Positions 35,082 through 43,687 of a stretch of 63,745 nt of DNA are shown here, one piece after another (position 1 is the first letter of the stretch; each line of letters begins with the position of its first letter). The translations under genes and the position numbers were made by a program. The DNA is taken from positions 1,220,361-1,284,105 of the forward strand of contig CP070638.1 of the NCBI GenBank assembly GCA_020354025.1, given 5' to 3'. Under the pieces are notes generated by a model. That model searched no databases and was not told where the DNA came from. It was given only the letters and a program-made list of their open reading frames with translations. This DNA is from Fidelibacterota bacterium. GTDB taxonomy: Bacteria; Fidelibacterota; Marinisomatia; SCGC-AAA003-L08; TS1B11.

Positions 35082-35981
35082 ATGACCAGATACGCGGCCG
35101 GTGTCGATATCGGTGGTACATCAATCAAGACGGGACTTTTTGACACCCGCTTGGAACTGGTTCACCGCTGTGCCACCGTTGACACTACCTCGCAGTCATC
35201 GGGAGACACGCTGGTAGAGGGAGTGCTGGCCAGCATTGAAGCGGGCCTCTCGGAGCTGGGCGCAAAGCTGGCTGATCTGGCGGGAATCGGTATCGGATCG
35301 CCCGGCCCGCTGGACCTCGATCAGGGGATCGTTCTCGAGTCACCTAACGTCCCTATGTTGAATAACTTCGCCCTCAGGGACAGCATGAGCCGGGCGGCGG
35401 GAGTCCCCGTTTGGCTGGACAACGATGCCAACGTCTTCGTCCTGGGGGAAGCCCATCAGGGGGTCGGCAAGGGATACGCTTATGTGCTGGGCGTTACCCT
35501 GGGTACTGGCTTCGGCTGGGGAATTGTCTTTAACGGCCGGGTCTACCACGGAGCCACGGGCACCGCCGCCGAGTACGGGCCCACCGTCTGGCGGGAAGAA
35601 GGCCACACCTGGGAAGACGATGTATCTATCCAGGGACTGATGCGCGTCTACCACGACCTGGGTGGCTCTGCTGATTCGCCGGAAGAGGTCAGCCGGCTGG
35701 CGGGCAATGGTGACGAGACCGCCCGGGCGGCCTGGCAGGAATACGGTCGGGTGCTGGGCTTATCCCTGAGCCATGGAGTGAACCTCATTGATCCCCACGT
35801 CGTGGTCGTAGGGGGGGCCATGGCCGGGGCCTGGGACCACTTCAGCCCTTCCATGCTTCAGACCCTGCGCCGCAACATCTTCTCAATGCCGCGGGAAAAG
35901 CTCAAGGTGATGCCATCCAAGTTAGGCGGGCTGGCGGCCCTGTACGGCGCAGCCAGCCAGGTTCGCATGACTGATGAGTGA
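35082..35981 (+). CDS. ROK-family sugar kinase, probable glucokinase, without the zinc motif
   Basis: 299 residues. The nucleotide-binding start GVDIGGTSIKTGLFD and IGIGSPGPLD are clear, with the catalytic-Asp region VPVWLDNDANVFVLGEA and TLGTGFGWGIVFNGR. Typical ROK kinases then have GEIGH followed by a Cys-rich zinc loop (CxCGxxGC). Here the segment is AAEYGPTVWREEGHTWEDD, with no cysteines, and the loop appears to be replaced. It is in one operon with pgk and tpiA, which supports a glucokinase role, and the fold remains complete to the end (VVVGGAMAG). The missing metal site suggests structural divergence. Confidence 0.8.
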   Translation: MTRYAAGVDIGGTSIKTGLFDTRLELVHRCATVDTTSQSSGDTLVEGVLASIEAGLSELGAKLADLAGIGIGSPGPLDLDQGIVLESPNVPMLNNFALRDSMSRAAGVPVWLDNDANVFVLGEAHQGVGKGYAYVLGVTLGTGFGWGIVFNGRVYHGATGTAAEYGPTVWREEGHTWEDDVSIQGLMRVYHDLGGSADSPEEVSRLAGNGDETARAAWQEYGRVLGLSLSHGVNLIDPHVVVVGGAMAGAWDHFSPSMLQTLRRNIFSMPREKLKVMPSKLGGLAALYGAASQVRMTDE

Positions 35982-36655
35982 TGCCGGTGCTGGGCCGTTG
36001 GCCTAATCCCCTTGAGCTCCTTTTTCCATCTCTCTGCGTCCTCTGTACAGCTCCCCTGGATGGCGTAAAAGCTGTCTGCACTTCCTGCCTGGAGACCTTG
36101 CTGCCTACGGGTCTGGGTTCCTGGCTGGATAAGGCCGCCGTCCGGGAAGGGCTGGATAAGGCCTGGAGTGCTTTCTGGTATGACGGGACTATGCAGTCCC
36201 TGATCCACCTGCTGAAGTACAACGGTCACCGGCGGGTAGGGAAACGTATTAGTGAGGCGGCATTTCACCAGTTGGAAGGGGAGGTTCCCTGGGGTCACTT
36301 TGACGTTTTGGTACCGGTACCACTCCATAGAACCACTCGGCGGGAAAGGGGTTATAACCAGTCGGCGGTGCTGGCGCGTACATTGGGGGAGCTGTCGGGG
36401 CTGCCGATGAATGAGCGGCTGGTTTTGCGGCATCGCTGGACCCGGTCTCAGACCGGCCTGTCGGTTCAGGAAAGACGGGCGAACGTGGAGGGCAGTTTCC
36501 GGGCGGCTGGACCGGGCGCTGGGCGGAGAGTGCTCCTGGTGGATGATGTGCTGACCACCGGGGCTACGGCCTCAGCTTGTGCCCAGGCACTGAAGGCCGT
36601 TGGATTTAGCGAGGTCGTCGTCTTAACGGTAGCCACACCGATAAAAGAGAAGTAA
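35978..36655 (+). CDS. ComF-like phosphoribosyltransferase-family protein
   Basis: 225 residues; start GTG or the next ATG, overlapping the ROK gene by 4 bp. The N-terminus has a zinc pattern (SLCVLCTAPLDG...VCTSC). The PRT domain follows: DVLVPVPLHRTTRRERGYNQ and the PRPP loop RVLLVDDVLTTGATASA. ComF proteins work in DNA uptake in some species, though many bacteria have them as general members. Operon position between a glucokinase-like gene and pgk does not indicate its role. Confidence 0.85.
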   Translation: MMPVLGRWPNPLELLFPSLCVLCTAPLDGVKAVCTSCLETLLPTGLGSWLDKAAVREGLDKAWSAFWYDGTMQSLIHLLKYNGHRRVGKRISEAAFHQLEGEVPWGHFDVLVPVPLHRTTRRERGYNQSAVLARTLGELSGLPMNERLVLRHRWTRSQTGLSVQERRANVEGSFRAAGPGAGRRVLLVDDVLTTGATASACAQALKAVGFSEVVVLTVATPIKEK

Positions 36656-36680
36656 ATTTTACGATAAAGTAGATTGTACC

Positions 36681-37862
36681 ATGAAGACTATCGAGCAATT
36701 GAGTCTTAAGGGCCAACGGGTCCTTATGCGCGTGGATTTCAACGTTCCTCTGGATGATGGGGTTGTGGATGATAATTTTCGCATCAAAGCCGCCCTCCCG
36801 ACAATCAGGTACTGCCTGAACCAAGGCGCTGCCGTCGTTCTGATGTCCCACCTGGGTCGGCCCAAGGGTAAGAAGGTTCCCGAGCTGACCATACTGCCAG
36901 TGGCTGAGGATCTGGAAATCCTCCTCAGGCAGGACATTATTTTCTCGCCGGACTGCATTTCGGATGAAGCCATTGAAGTAAGCAGGCGACTGGAGCCGGG
37001 GAACGTTCATCTCCTGGAAAACCTCCGGTTTTACGACGGGGAGGAGGCCAACGAGTCCGACTTTGCCGCCCGTCTTGCCCGCCATGGAACGGCATACGTC
37101 AATGACGCATTCGGCACTGCCCATAGGGCCCATGCTAGCAACGTAGGTGTAGTCTCTCACTTCAGCCAGACGGGAATTGGATACCTGATGGCCAAGGAGC
37201 TGAAGTTTCTCCGCGACCAGCTCGATGAACCCCAACACCCCTTTGTCGTTGTTCTGGGTGGGGCCAAGGTGGCCGGAAAACTGGAGCTCATCCGCAAGCT
37301 GGTAGGCCGGGCGGACAGCCTGATTATCGGAGGTGGCATGGCTTTCACCTTTCTGCAGGCGCAGGGATATAATGTGGGCGGTTCACTTGTTGATCAGTCC
37401 CTACTGGAAGAAGCCGGGGGCATCCTGAATGCAGCCGAGTCGCAGAGCGTGCAAGTTTTACTGCCCAGAGACGTAGTCGCAGCTGAAAGCATCTCTGAGG
37501 GAGCAACCTGGCGGGTGGTCCCCTTGGAAGGGCTAAAGGAGGATGAGATCGGCGTGGACATCGGCCCTGAAACCTGTATCGAATTCGGCCAGGCACTCGA
37601 GCATGCACGCACAATCTTCTGGAATGGGCCTATGGGTGTCTTTGAGGTCGCCGCCTTCCAGACCGGAACGGCTATGATAATTTCAGCTATTGCTGAGGCT
37701 ACCGCTCGGGGGACCGTCTCGGTAGTGGGCGGAGGAGACTCGGCCGCCGCCATCGAAAAGCTGGCTGAACACAAACACTTCAGCCATATCAGCACTGGGG
37801 GCGGCGCGTCCTTGGAGCTGCTTATTGGGAACGTCCTGCCCGCACTGAAGGCCTTGGCATGA
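36681..37862 (+). CDS. pgk: Phosphoglycerate kinase
   Basis: 393 residues, normal length. Transfers phosphate from 1,3-bisphosphoglycerate to ADP. Motifs: RVLMRVDFNVPLDDG, VVLMSHLGRPKG, HLLENLRFYDGEE, GTAYVNDAFGTAHRAHAS, and near the end GGGDSAAAIEKL with STGGGASLELL. Its final ATGA overlaps the tpiA start by 4 bp. Confidence 0.97.
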   Translation: MKTIEQLSLKGQRVLMRVDFNVPLDDGVVDDNFRIKAALPTIRYCLNQGAAVVLMSHLGRPKGKKVPELTILPVAEDLEILLRQDIIFSPDCISDEAIEVSRRLEPGNVHLLENLRFYDGEEANESDFAARLARHGTAYVNDAFGTAHRAHASNVGVVSHFSQTGIGYLMAKELKFLRDQLDEPQHPFVVVLGGAKVAGKLELIRKLVGRADSLIIGGGMAFTFLQAQGYNVGGSLVDQSLLEEAGGILNAAESQSVQVLLPRDVVAAESISEGATWRVVPLEGLKEDEIGVDIGPETCIEFGQALEHARTIFWNGPMGVFEVAAFQTGTAMIISAIAEATARGTVSVVGGGDSAAAIEKLAEHKHFSHISTGGGASLELLIGNVLPALKALA

Positions 37863-38641
37863 ACGACAACAGACCTATCATTGCCGCTAACTGGAAAATG
37901 TACAAGACTCCCCAGGAAGGGCACCAGTTCGCACAGGAACTGGCCATAAAGGCCTTAAATCTTACCGGGGTCAGGTTTATTTTATTTCCTTCGGCTACCG
38001 GATTATTTCACATCCTTGAGGCTCTGAAGGATTCGTCTGTTGAGTTTGGTGGCCAGAATATGCATTCCGCAAGTGAAGGAGCATTTACCGGTGAAACCTC
38101 AGCCTCCATGCTGCTTGCGTGTGGTTGTCGATGGGTGATAATCGGGCATTCAGAGCGGCGACATATTTTCCACGAAACTGATGCGGATCTATGCGCGAAA
38201 ATCCCGGCTGCACTGGATGCCGGACTCAACGTGATTCTATGTATCGGTGAACTCCTTGAAGAGCGGCAGGCCGGCTCCACGGAAGAAGTACTCCGGCAGC
38301 AACTCCAGGATGATCTGGCCGGGATGGAATCTTTTCCGGTTGAGCGGCTGGTCATTGCCTACGAGCCGGTCTGGGCTATCGGCACCGGCGTGGTGGCTAC
38401 TCCGGAGCAGGCTGGTGAAGCCCATGCCCGGGTCAGAGTAATCCTCCAGGAACTGTTCCCTGACTTGCCTGTTGAAAGGGTCAGGATATTGTATGGCGGT
38501 AGTGTCAAATCCGCTAATGCCGCCCAGCTTATTAAGATCCCCGGTATCGACGGTTTTCTGATTGGTGGGGCGAGCTTGGATATTGACCAATACGTAAAAA
38601 TTGCTGAAATTTCGCAAATTGAAACTAAGGTGAAGCTTTGA
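37859..38641 (+). CDS. tpiA: Triose-phosphate isomerase
   Basis: 260 residues. Interconverts dihydroxyacetone phosphate and glyceraldehyde 3-phosphate. Substrate-binding Lys13 in AANWKMYK, catalytic His97 in IIGHSERR and Glu169 in AYEPVWAIGTG, with the phosphate loop YGGSVKSANA. Overlaps pgk by 4 bp and secG by 4 bp. Confidence 0.97.
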   Translation: MNDNRPIIAANWKMYKTPQEGHQFAQELAIKALNLTGVRFILFPSATGLFHILEALKDSSVEFGGQNMHSASEGAFTGETSASMLLACGCRWVIIGHSERRHIFHETDADLCAKIPAALDAGLNVILCIGELLEERQAGSTEEVLRQQLQDDLAGMESFPVERLVIAYEPVWAIGTGVVATPEQAGEAHARVRVILQELFPDLPVERVRILYGGSVKSANAAQLIKIPGIDGFLIGGASLDIDQYVKIAEISQIETKVKL

Positions 38642-39021
38642 TTTACGGTCTTTTAATTTTTCTGCATATCATAATCTCGATCCTATTGGTCGTGGTCATT
38701 TTGCTCCAGTCCGGACGCGGAGGCGGGCTGGCGGGAAGTCTGGGCGGTGGCATTTCTACAGCTATGTTCGGCGGCCAGGGAGCGGACAAGGTGATGGTCC
38801 GCCTCACTACCGGCCTTGCTGCTGGCTTTCTGGTATTGGCAATCCTAATTTCCATTGTAGGCCGGCCGCGGGTGAGCACCGGTGACAGTGTAGTACGGCA
38901 AAGAGCTGCCCAACGGGAGACAGCACCCTTGCAGCCTGTGACGGAAATGGAACTGCCCGAAGCAGCCACCCCTGCAGAGTTGCCGCTGCCTCCTGAGAAA
39001 GATGAGCCACCAATTCCCTAG
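38638..39021 (+). CDS. secG: Preprotein translocase subunit SecG
   Basis: 127 residues; starts with TTG overlapping the tpiA stop (TTGA). Two membrane helices (LLIFLHIIISILLVVVILL and LTTGLAAGFLVLAILISIVG) surround the conserved QSGRGGGLAGSLGGG and FGGQGADKV. It assists SecYE in protein export. The tail is longer than usual and rich in Pro and Glu. Followed by tRNA-Leu 16 bp downstream. Confidence 0.92.
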   Translation: MIYGLLIFLHIIISILLVVVILLQSGRGGGLAGSLGGGISTAMFGGQGADKVMVRLTTGLAAGFLVLAILISIVGRPRVSTGDSVVRQRAAQRETAPLQPVTEMELPEAATPAELPLPPEKDEPPIP

Positions 39022-39037
39022 AAGACTGGCAGCAAGC

Positions 39038-39121
39038 GCCGAAGTGGTGGAACTGGTAGACACGCTGTCTTGAGGGGGCAGTGGGAGTAATCCTGTGCGG
39101 GTTCGAGTCCCGCCTTCGGCA
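39038..39121 (+). tRNA. tRNA-Leu (GAG)
   Basis: GCCGAAG pairs with CTTCGGC; the anticodon loop CTTGAGG gives GAG; a long variable arm and the T-arm GGGTTCGAGTCCC are complete. CCA is not encoded. Confidence 0.93.
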
Positions 39122-39329
39122 CACCCCGTTCAGATTGACGGGTTCTACATGGAAACTGTTGACCGGGGAGTTGCTCCGTCGAGGAAGTTTTAGGTTCGTT
39201 TGTTTCCGCCCGTATGAAGAGCACGGGGCATAATAATATGAAGGACTGATGGTTACGGGAATCCACTACCTGAAAGTTATTCTGCGCAGTAACATTATAC
39301 ATTGGAACACAACAGTTTAGGCAGGTAAG

Positions 39330-40640
39330 ATGAATCGATACCGAACAGCCCTGATAATATGTTTCACCGCCAGCCTGGCGGTGGCTGCAACAGGCCAGGA
39401 CATAGGCAACCTCATGACGAAAGTCCGTGAGGAGATGGCGGCGAAAAACTACGATGGCGCCAGAGAACAGTTGCAGCTGATTCTACAACAAAACAGCGCC
39501 TTTGCAGCAGCATATTTTGAACTGAGCAAAATTGCCCTCATCCAGGATGATCTGAAAGGCGCCCAGACGAATATAAAAGCAGCGATTGAGAATGATCCCC
39601 GAAATGAAGAATATCGCGCAGAGGCAGATATAATCGCTGAACTGAGCTCGACCATGAGTGATGCCAGACGTTCGTATGATGAGCGGGACTATATGGGGGC
39701 GGTTGCCCGTTATGAAAAGGTAATTGAGAATCATCCAACTTTCGCCAGTGCCTACTACGGCATGGGGATGGCCTTTGCCAGGGAAGGTAATCTGCGCCAG
39801 GCGGCGGAAGCTTTTAAACAGGCACAGACCTACAATCCCAATGACACCCGCTATAGCAATGCCCTCCGTAAGGTGGTGGCCGAAAAGTACAACGAGGGGA
39901 ATCGTCTTTACAAGGCCAGAGACTGGGAAGCCGCTGCGTCGGCCTATCAGGAAGCTTACCAGTTGGATCCAGGTTTTCATCAGGCATATTACCGACTTGC
40001 CAGGAGCTATCAGAATCTGGGAGAGATCGATTCTGCTCTGAAAACGTTGGACAAGACTATTGAAATAAAACCCGATTATCTCCCGGCCTATCTGGATAAG
40101 GGGAATATTTTTCGTCGCGATGGTCGTTCAGAGGAAGCCGAAACAATCTACCGTCAGGCCTTGTCCATTGATCCCAGATCCGACCGGGCTTGGGTAGGAC
40201 TCGGTGCTGTTTTGAAAGGTGAAAAAACAACTGAAGCCATTGAGGCTTTCAAATCCGCTCTAGCCGTCGATCCGAAAAGCGGCGACGCTGCCGAGTATCT
40301 TGGTGAAATCTACAGCGATCAGGAAAAGTGGGCCGAGGCTCGAACATTCCTGGAGCAGGCCGCCAGACTCAAGCCAAAGAGCCATGTGGTGCCCTGGCGG
40401 TTGGCCCATGTCCTCAATGCTCTGGGGGAGCATGAGCAGGCCAGACAAATGAGCAAACGGAGCACGAGCCTGAGAAAGACTTTCGAATACGGCTGGTACG
40501 AACTCGGTCTTGCTGAAAAGGCCCTTGGAAACCGGGTGGCAGCGATTGAAGCTTTTAAGAACGCATCGAAAGGTCGTGACGCCAGCATACGCAAAAGTTC
40601 TCAGTATGAGCTGAAACAACTGGAATCCAGCAGCAGATAG
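39330..40640 (+). CDS. Periplasmic tetratricopeptide-repeat protein
   Basis: 436 residues with signal peptide ALIICFTASLAVAATGQ. Mature part is a run of about ten 34-residue TPR units (for example AYFELSKIALIQDDLKGAQT, AYYGMGMAFAREGNLRQAAE, AYYRLARSYQNLGEIDSALK, AWVGLGAVLKGEKTTEAIEA). TPR proteins of this kind bind partners in envelope complexes; no partner is indicated. Monocistronic, with its own terminator at 40663. Confidence 0.85.
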   Translation: MNRYRTALIICFTASLAVAATGQDIGNLMTKVREEMAAKNYDGAREQLQLILQQNSAFAAAYFELSKIALIQDDLKGAQTNIKAAIENDPRNEEYRAEADIIAELSSTMSDARRSYDERDYMGAVARYEKVIENHPTFASAYYGMGMAFAREGNLRQAAEAFKQAQTYNPNDTRYSNALRKVVAEKYNEGNRLYKARDWEAAASAYQEAYQLDPGFHQAYYRLARSYQNLGEIDSALKTLDKTIEIKPDYLPAYLDKGNIFRRDGRSEEAETIYRQALSIDPRSDRAWVGLGAVLKGEKTTEAIEAFKSALAVDPKSGDAAEYLGEIYSDQEKWAEARTFLEQAARLKPKSHVVPWRLAHVLNALGEHEQARQMSKRSTSLRKTFEYGWYELGLAEKALGNRVAAIEAFKNASKGRDASIRKSSQYELKQLESSSR

Positions 40641-40662
40641 ACTTGTTCCGACTGGATTTCTT

Positions 40663-40703
40663 AAGCCCCGCTCCAGACAATTCAGGGTGGGGCTTTATTC
40701 TTC
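40663..40703 (+). terminator. Rho-independent terminator
   Basis: AAGCCCC at 40663-40669 pairs with GGGGCTT at 40689-40695, followed by a T-rich run. Confidence 0.7.
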
Positions 40704-40723
40704 CCGTCCTGAATAATTAAGGT

Positions 40724-41416
40724 ATGTCATACTCTATCAAAGCTGTCATTTTCGACCTGGACAATACCCTGCTTGACTTCATGAAGATGAAGGATGCCGC
40801 AATCCACTCGGCAGTGGATGCTATGGTTGAGGCGGGCTTAACGGTGAAGAAAGCAGAGGCGGTGCGGGCGATCAAGGAGATTTATAACACTAAAGGATAC
40901 GAGTATCAGGAGGTATTCGATGACTACCTGCGAGGACGATCGGGCCGGGTGAATTATAAATATCTGGCCTCGGCTATCGTAGCCTATCGCCGGGCCAAGG
41001 AAGCCTCCCTAATGCTCTATCCCCGGGTAAATGTAACTCTCATGATGCTGGCCAAAATGGGATTGAAACTGGGAGTAGTCTCGGATGCCCCCAGCAGGGA
41101 GGCCTGGTTGCGCCTGTGTTATCTAAATCTCCACCATCTTTTCGATGCAGTGGTGACGTTAGATGATACCGGCGTACAAAAACCGGCTCCCGAACCTTTC
41201 GAGAAAATTTGTAACTTGCTGGAGATCAGGCCTGATGAAGCCCTCATGGTAGGTGATTGGCCCGAAAAAGACATGGTGGGAGCCAGACAGGTGGGTATGA
41301 CGACTGCCTTTGCCCGCTATGGGGATACTCTGGGAGTGGTGGAATCGGGCGCTGATTATGACCTGTCAGACATCTATCAATTGGTTGACATTGTCAGGGA
41401 ACGGAACCAATCGTGA
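40724..41416 (+). CDS. HAD-superfamily hydrolase
   Basis: 230 residues. Nucleophile motif AVIFDLDNTLLDF (Asp11, Asp13), motif II LGVVSDAPS, motif III KPAPEPFEKI and motif IV LMVGDWPEKDMVGA. A helical cap follows motif I, as in phosphoglycolate phosphatase-like and nucleotidase-like members. Phosphate monoester substrate unknown. First gene of a tightly packed operon ending with murA; it overlaps acpS by 4 bp. Confidence 0.85.
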   Translation: MSYSIKAVIFDLDNTLLDFMKMKDAAIHSAVDAMVEAGLTVKKAEAVRAIKEIYNTKGYEYQEVFDDYLRGRSGRVNYKYLASAIVAYRRAKEASLMLYPRVNVTLMMLAKMGLKLGVVSDAPSREAWLRLCYLNLHHLFDAVVTLDDTGVQKPAPEPFEKICNLLEIRPDEALMVGDWPEKDMVGARQVGMTTAFARYGDTLGVVESGADYDLSDIYQLVDIVRERNQS

Positions 41417-41787
41417 TCTACATTGGTAATGATCTTGTCGAGGTGGATCGTATTCAGACCTTGATAGAAAGGTGGGCGGACCGCTTTCTGTTGCGTATTT
41501 TTACACCCGATGAGATCACGTATTGTCAACGGCGGGCAAAGCCCGCGTTGCATTTTGCTGGCCGGTTTGCGGCCAAAGAGGCGGTGAAAAAGGCCCTCTA
41601 CTCGAGTGGTCGCATCCCACCGGTCCTGTTCAGACAGATACAGATTCACCGCGATCAATATGGAGCGCCGATAGTGCATCTTCCCGGCTTGGAGTGGAAT
41701 CTGCGGGTATCAATCAGCCATACTACCAACTATGCAGCCGCCACGGCGATCCTGTTCCATGGTGATTCTCCTGGAGAGTCACGATGA
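41413..41787 (+). CDS. acpS: Holo-[acyl-carrier-protein] synthase
   Basis: 124 residues. Attaches 4'-phosphopantetheine from CoA to acyl carrier protein. Metal-binding Asp7 in IYIGNDLVEVDRI and Glu56 in FAAKEAVKKAL, with SISHTTNYAAA near the end. Overlaps its neighbours on both sides by 4 bp. Confidence 0.93.
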   Translation: MIYIGNDLVEVDRIQTLIERWADRFLLRIFTPDEITYCQRRAKPALHFAGRFAAKEAVKKALYSSGRIPPVLFRQIQIHRDQYGAPIVHLPGLEWNLRVSISHTTNYAAATAILFHGDSPGESR

Positions 41788-43319
41788 TTAGCGTTCTGAC
41801 CACAGCCGGCAGCCGGGCACTCGACAGGTATACGGTACGGAAGCGGCGCGTTACCGAGGTGGACTTGATGCGTAATGCAGGACGGGTCGTGGCCATCGAG
41901 GTTGGCAAGCTGCTCCGGGGTGAAACGAACCATCACGTACTGGTTGTCTGCGGTAAGGGGCATAACGGTGGAGACGGTATCGCAGCGGCGGGATTTCTCT
42001 CTTCATGGGGCTATGAGTGCACTGTCGCTCTGCTGGGGAAGATCGATGAGATGGACGAGGTCGTGACGACCACACACGGTGAAGCCGGGATCCAGGTCAG
42101 GGAACTGGCTCTGCCCGATGAGATCAAATGGTCTGAGTATAATCTGGTGGTCGATGCACTGCTGGGGATAGGGGTCGATCAATCCCTGCGGGAGCCGGTG
42201 TCCCAGTGGGTGCAGGCTATCACAGAATTCATCGGACCTGTACTTTCCATCGACCTGCCAACCGGCTTGTGTACCGATACGGGGCAGGTCTGGGGAGGAG
42301 TGGTCCAGGCGGACCTGACGGTTACCATGGGATATCCCAAGCTGGGTCTGCTGATCAATGATGGTCCGGATGTTTGCGGTCGGTTGGTTGTAGCTGACAT
42401 CGGTTTTGACGCGGCGTATTTTGACGAGGTGCAGCCCGGCATTGCCCAGTTTACCCGGGAGGATTTTGCCCAGGCGTATCGCCCGCCACCCCGGCGTACC
42501 TTCAAGCACCGCCAGGGAAAAACCCTGGTAATCGCCGGCTCGCGAGGAATGACCGGAGCAGCCGTCCTGGCGGCCAGGGCCGCTATTCTCTCCGGATCGG
42601 GCTTGACAGTGGCCGCCTGCCCAGCAAGTATTCAGCAGCTGTACGTGCCTGCCATGCCCGAAGTGATTACCCTGAGTTTAGAAGATCACGGCCAAGGCAT
42701 GTTTTTACCACAGCACGTAACGGCTATACGCGAATCACTGGCATGGTGTTCAGCAGTGGTCCTGGGACCGGGACTCTCCCGTAGTCCCCAGGTGAAGGAG
42801 TTTGTTCAGGCCCTTTTTGAACATCTCGAGACCCCGACACTTCTGGACGCTGACGGGCTTACCCCCTTTAATGGGGATTTGGATCTGCTGACCGCGGCGG
42901 ATGTGCCCCTGATAGTTACTCCCCACGCCCAGGAGTTCGCTCTGCTGTTCGATCACGATTTGCAGGAAGTGATGGCCGATCCGATCTGTGCCCTGTCTGA
43001 GGTACAGGCGTACTTTCCACATACTGTGGTGCTGAAAGGGGCCCCTACCCTGACGCTCCTCTCTACAGGCGAAATCGTAGTTAACAGTACCGGCAATCCC
43101 GGGATGGCTACAGCTGGTAGTGGGGATGTCCTGTCCGGGGTGATTGGAACGTTACTCAGTCAGGGGTATTCCGCTGATGAGGCAGCCGTCATGGGGGTAT
43201 GGCTGCATGGGCTGGCGGGCGATTTGGCGCGCCGATGCTACGGTACACCTGGTATTACAAGCTCTCACATCCTGGAACAATTACCGCTGGCGCTGGCAGA
43301 GTTTGATATAATAGCATGA
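41784..43319 (+). CDS. Bifunctional NAD(P)HX epimerase/ADP-dependent NAD(P)HX dehydratase
   Basis: 511 residues. The N-terminal epimerase (1-215) has LVVCGKGHNGGDGIAAA and SIDLPTGLCTDTG. The C-terminal ribokinase-like dehydratase has VIAGSRGMTGAAVLAARAA, VLGPGLSRSP, LLDADGLTPF, VVLKGAPTLTL and the ATP-binding GNPGMATAGSGDVLSGVIG. The fused enzyme repairs hydrated NAD(P)H, the same plan as YjeF of E. coli. Confidence 0.92.
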   Translation: MISVLTTAGSRALDRYTVRKRRVTEVDLMRNAGRVVAIEVGKLLRGETNHHVLVVCGKGHNGGDGIAAAGFLSSWGYECTVALLGKIDEMDEVVTTTHGEAGIQVRELALPDEIKWSEYNLVVDALLGIGVDQSLREPVSQWVQAITEFIGPVLSIDLPTGLCTDTGQVWGGVVQADLTVTMGYPKLGLLINDGPDVCGRLVVADIGFDAAYFDEVQPGIAQFTREDFAQAYRPPPRRTFKHRQGKTLVIAGSRGMTGAAVLAARAAILSGSGLTVAACPASIQQLYVPAMPEVITLSLEDHGQGMFLPQHVTAIRESLAWCSAVVLGPGLSRSPQVKEFVQALFEHLETPTLLDADGLTPFNGDLDLLTAADVPLIVTPHAQEFALLFDHDLQEVMADPICALSEVQAYFPHTVVLKGAPTLTLLSTGEIVVNSTGNPGMATAGSGDVLSGVIGTLLSQGYSADEAAVMGVWLHGLAGDLARRCYGTPGITSSHILEQLPLALAEFDIIA

Positions 43320-43687
43320 AATTATCCATCCTGTGGGCAATACTTTACGCTATGTTGATTATAGGATTGTCCTCCATTCCCGGAAGGAGTTTCCCGGATA
43401 TAAAGTATCTTTCCCAGGACAAGCTCATCCATTTCGGGGAATACCTGATCTTCGGTATTCTGGTCAGCCAGGCTATGGTTTTTCGAGTAACAGCCCGTGG
43501 TAGGATATTTTTATTTACCCTGCTATTTGCCGGTGCTTTCGGTGCGCTGGACGAGGTCTATCAGACCTTGGTCCCGGGCCGGGATAACAGCTTCGCTGAC
43601 TGGATGGCTGATCTATTGGGTGTGATCTCAGGCAGCTTGCTGTTTCTGCTTTGGAAGTATTATCGTGATCAAACAGCTGCTGGTTAA
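43316..43687 (+). CDS. VanZ-like membrane protein
   Basis: 123 residues, four helices. Conserved polar residues of the family are present: GLSSIPGRSFP, DKLIHFGEYLIFGIL and GALDEVYQTLVPGRDNSFAD WMADLLG. Function of most members is unknown, though VanZ itself gives low-level teicoplanin resistance. Start overlaps the previous gene by 4 bp; its end overlaps recN by 23 bp. Confidence 0.82.
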   Translation: MKLSILWAILYAMLIIGLSSIPGRSFPDIKYLSQDKLIHFGEYLIFGILVSQAMVFRVTARGRIFLFTLLFAGAFGALDEVYQTLVPGRDNSFADWMADLLGVISGSLLFLLWKYYRDQTAAG

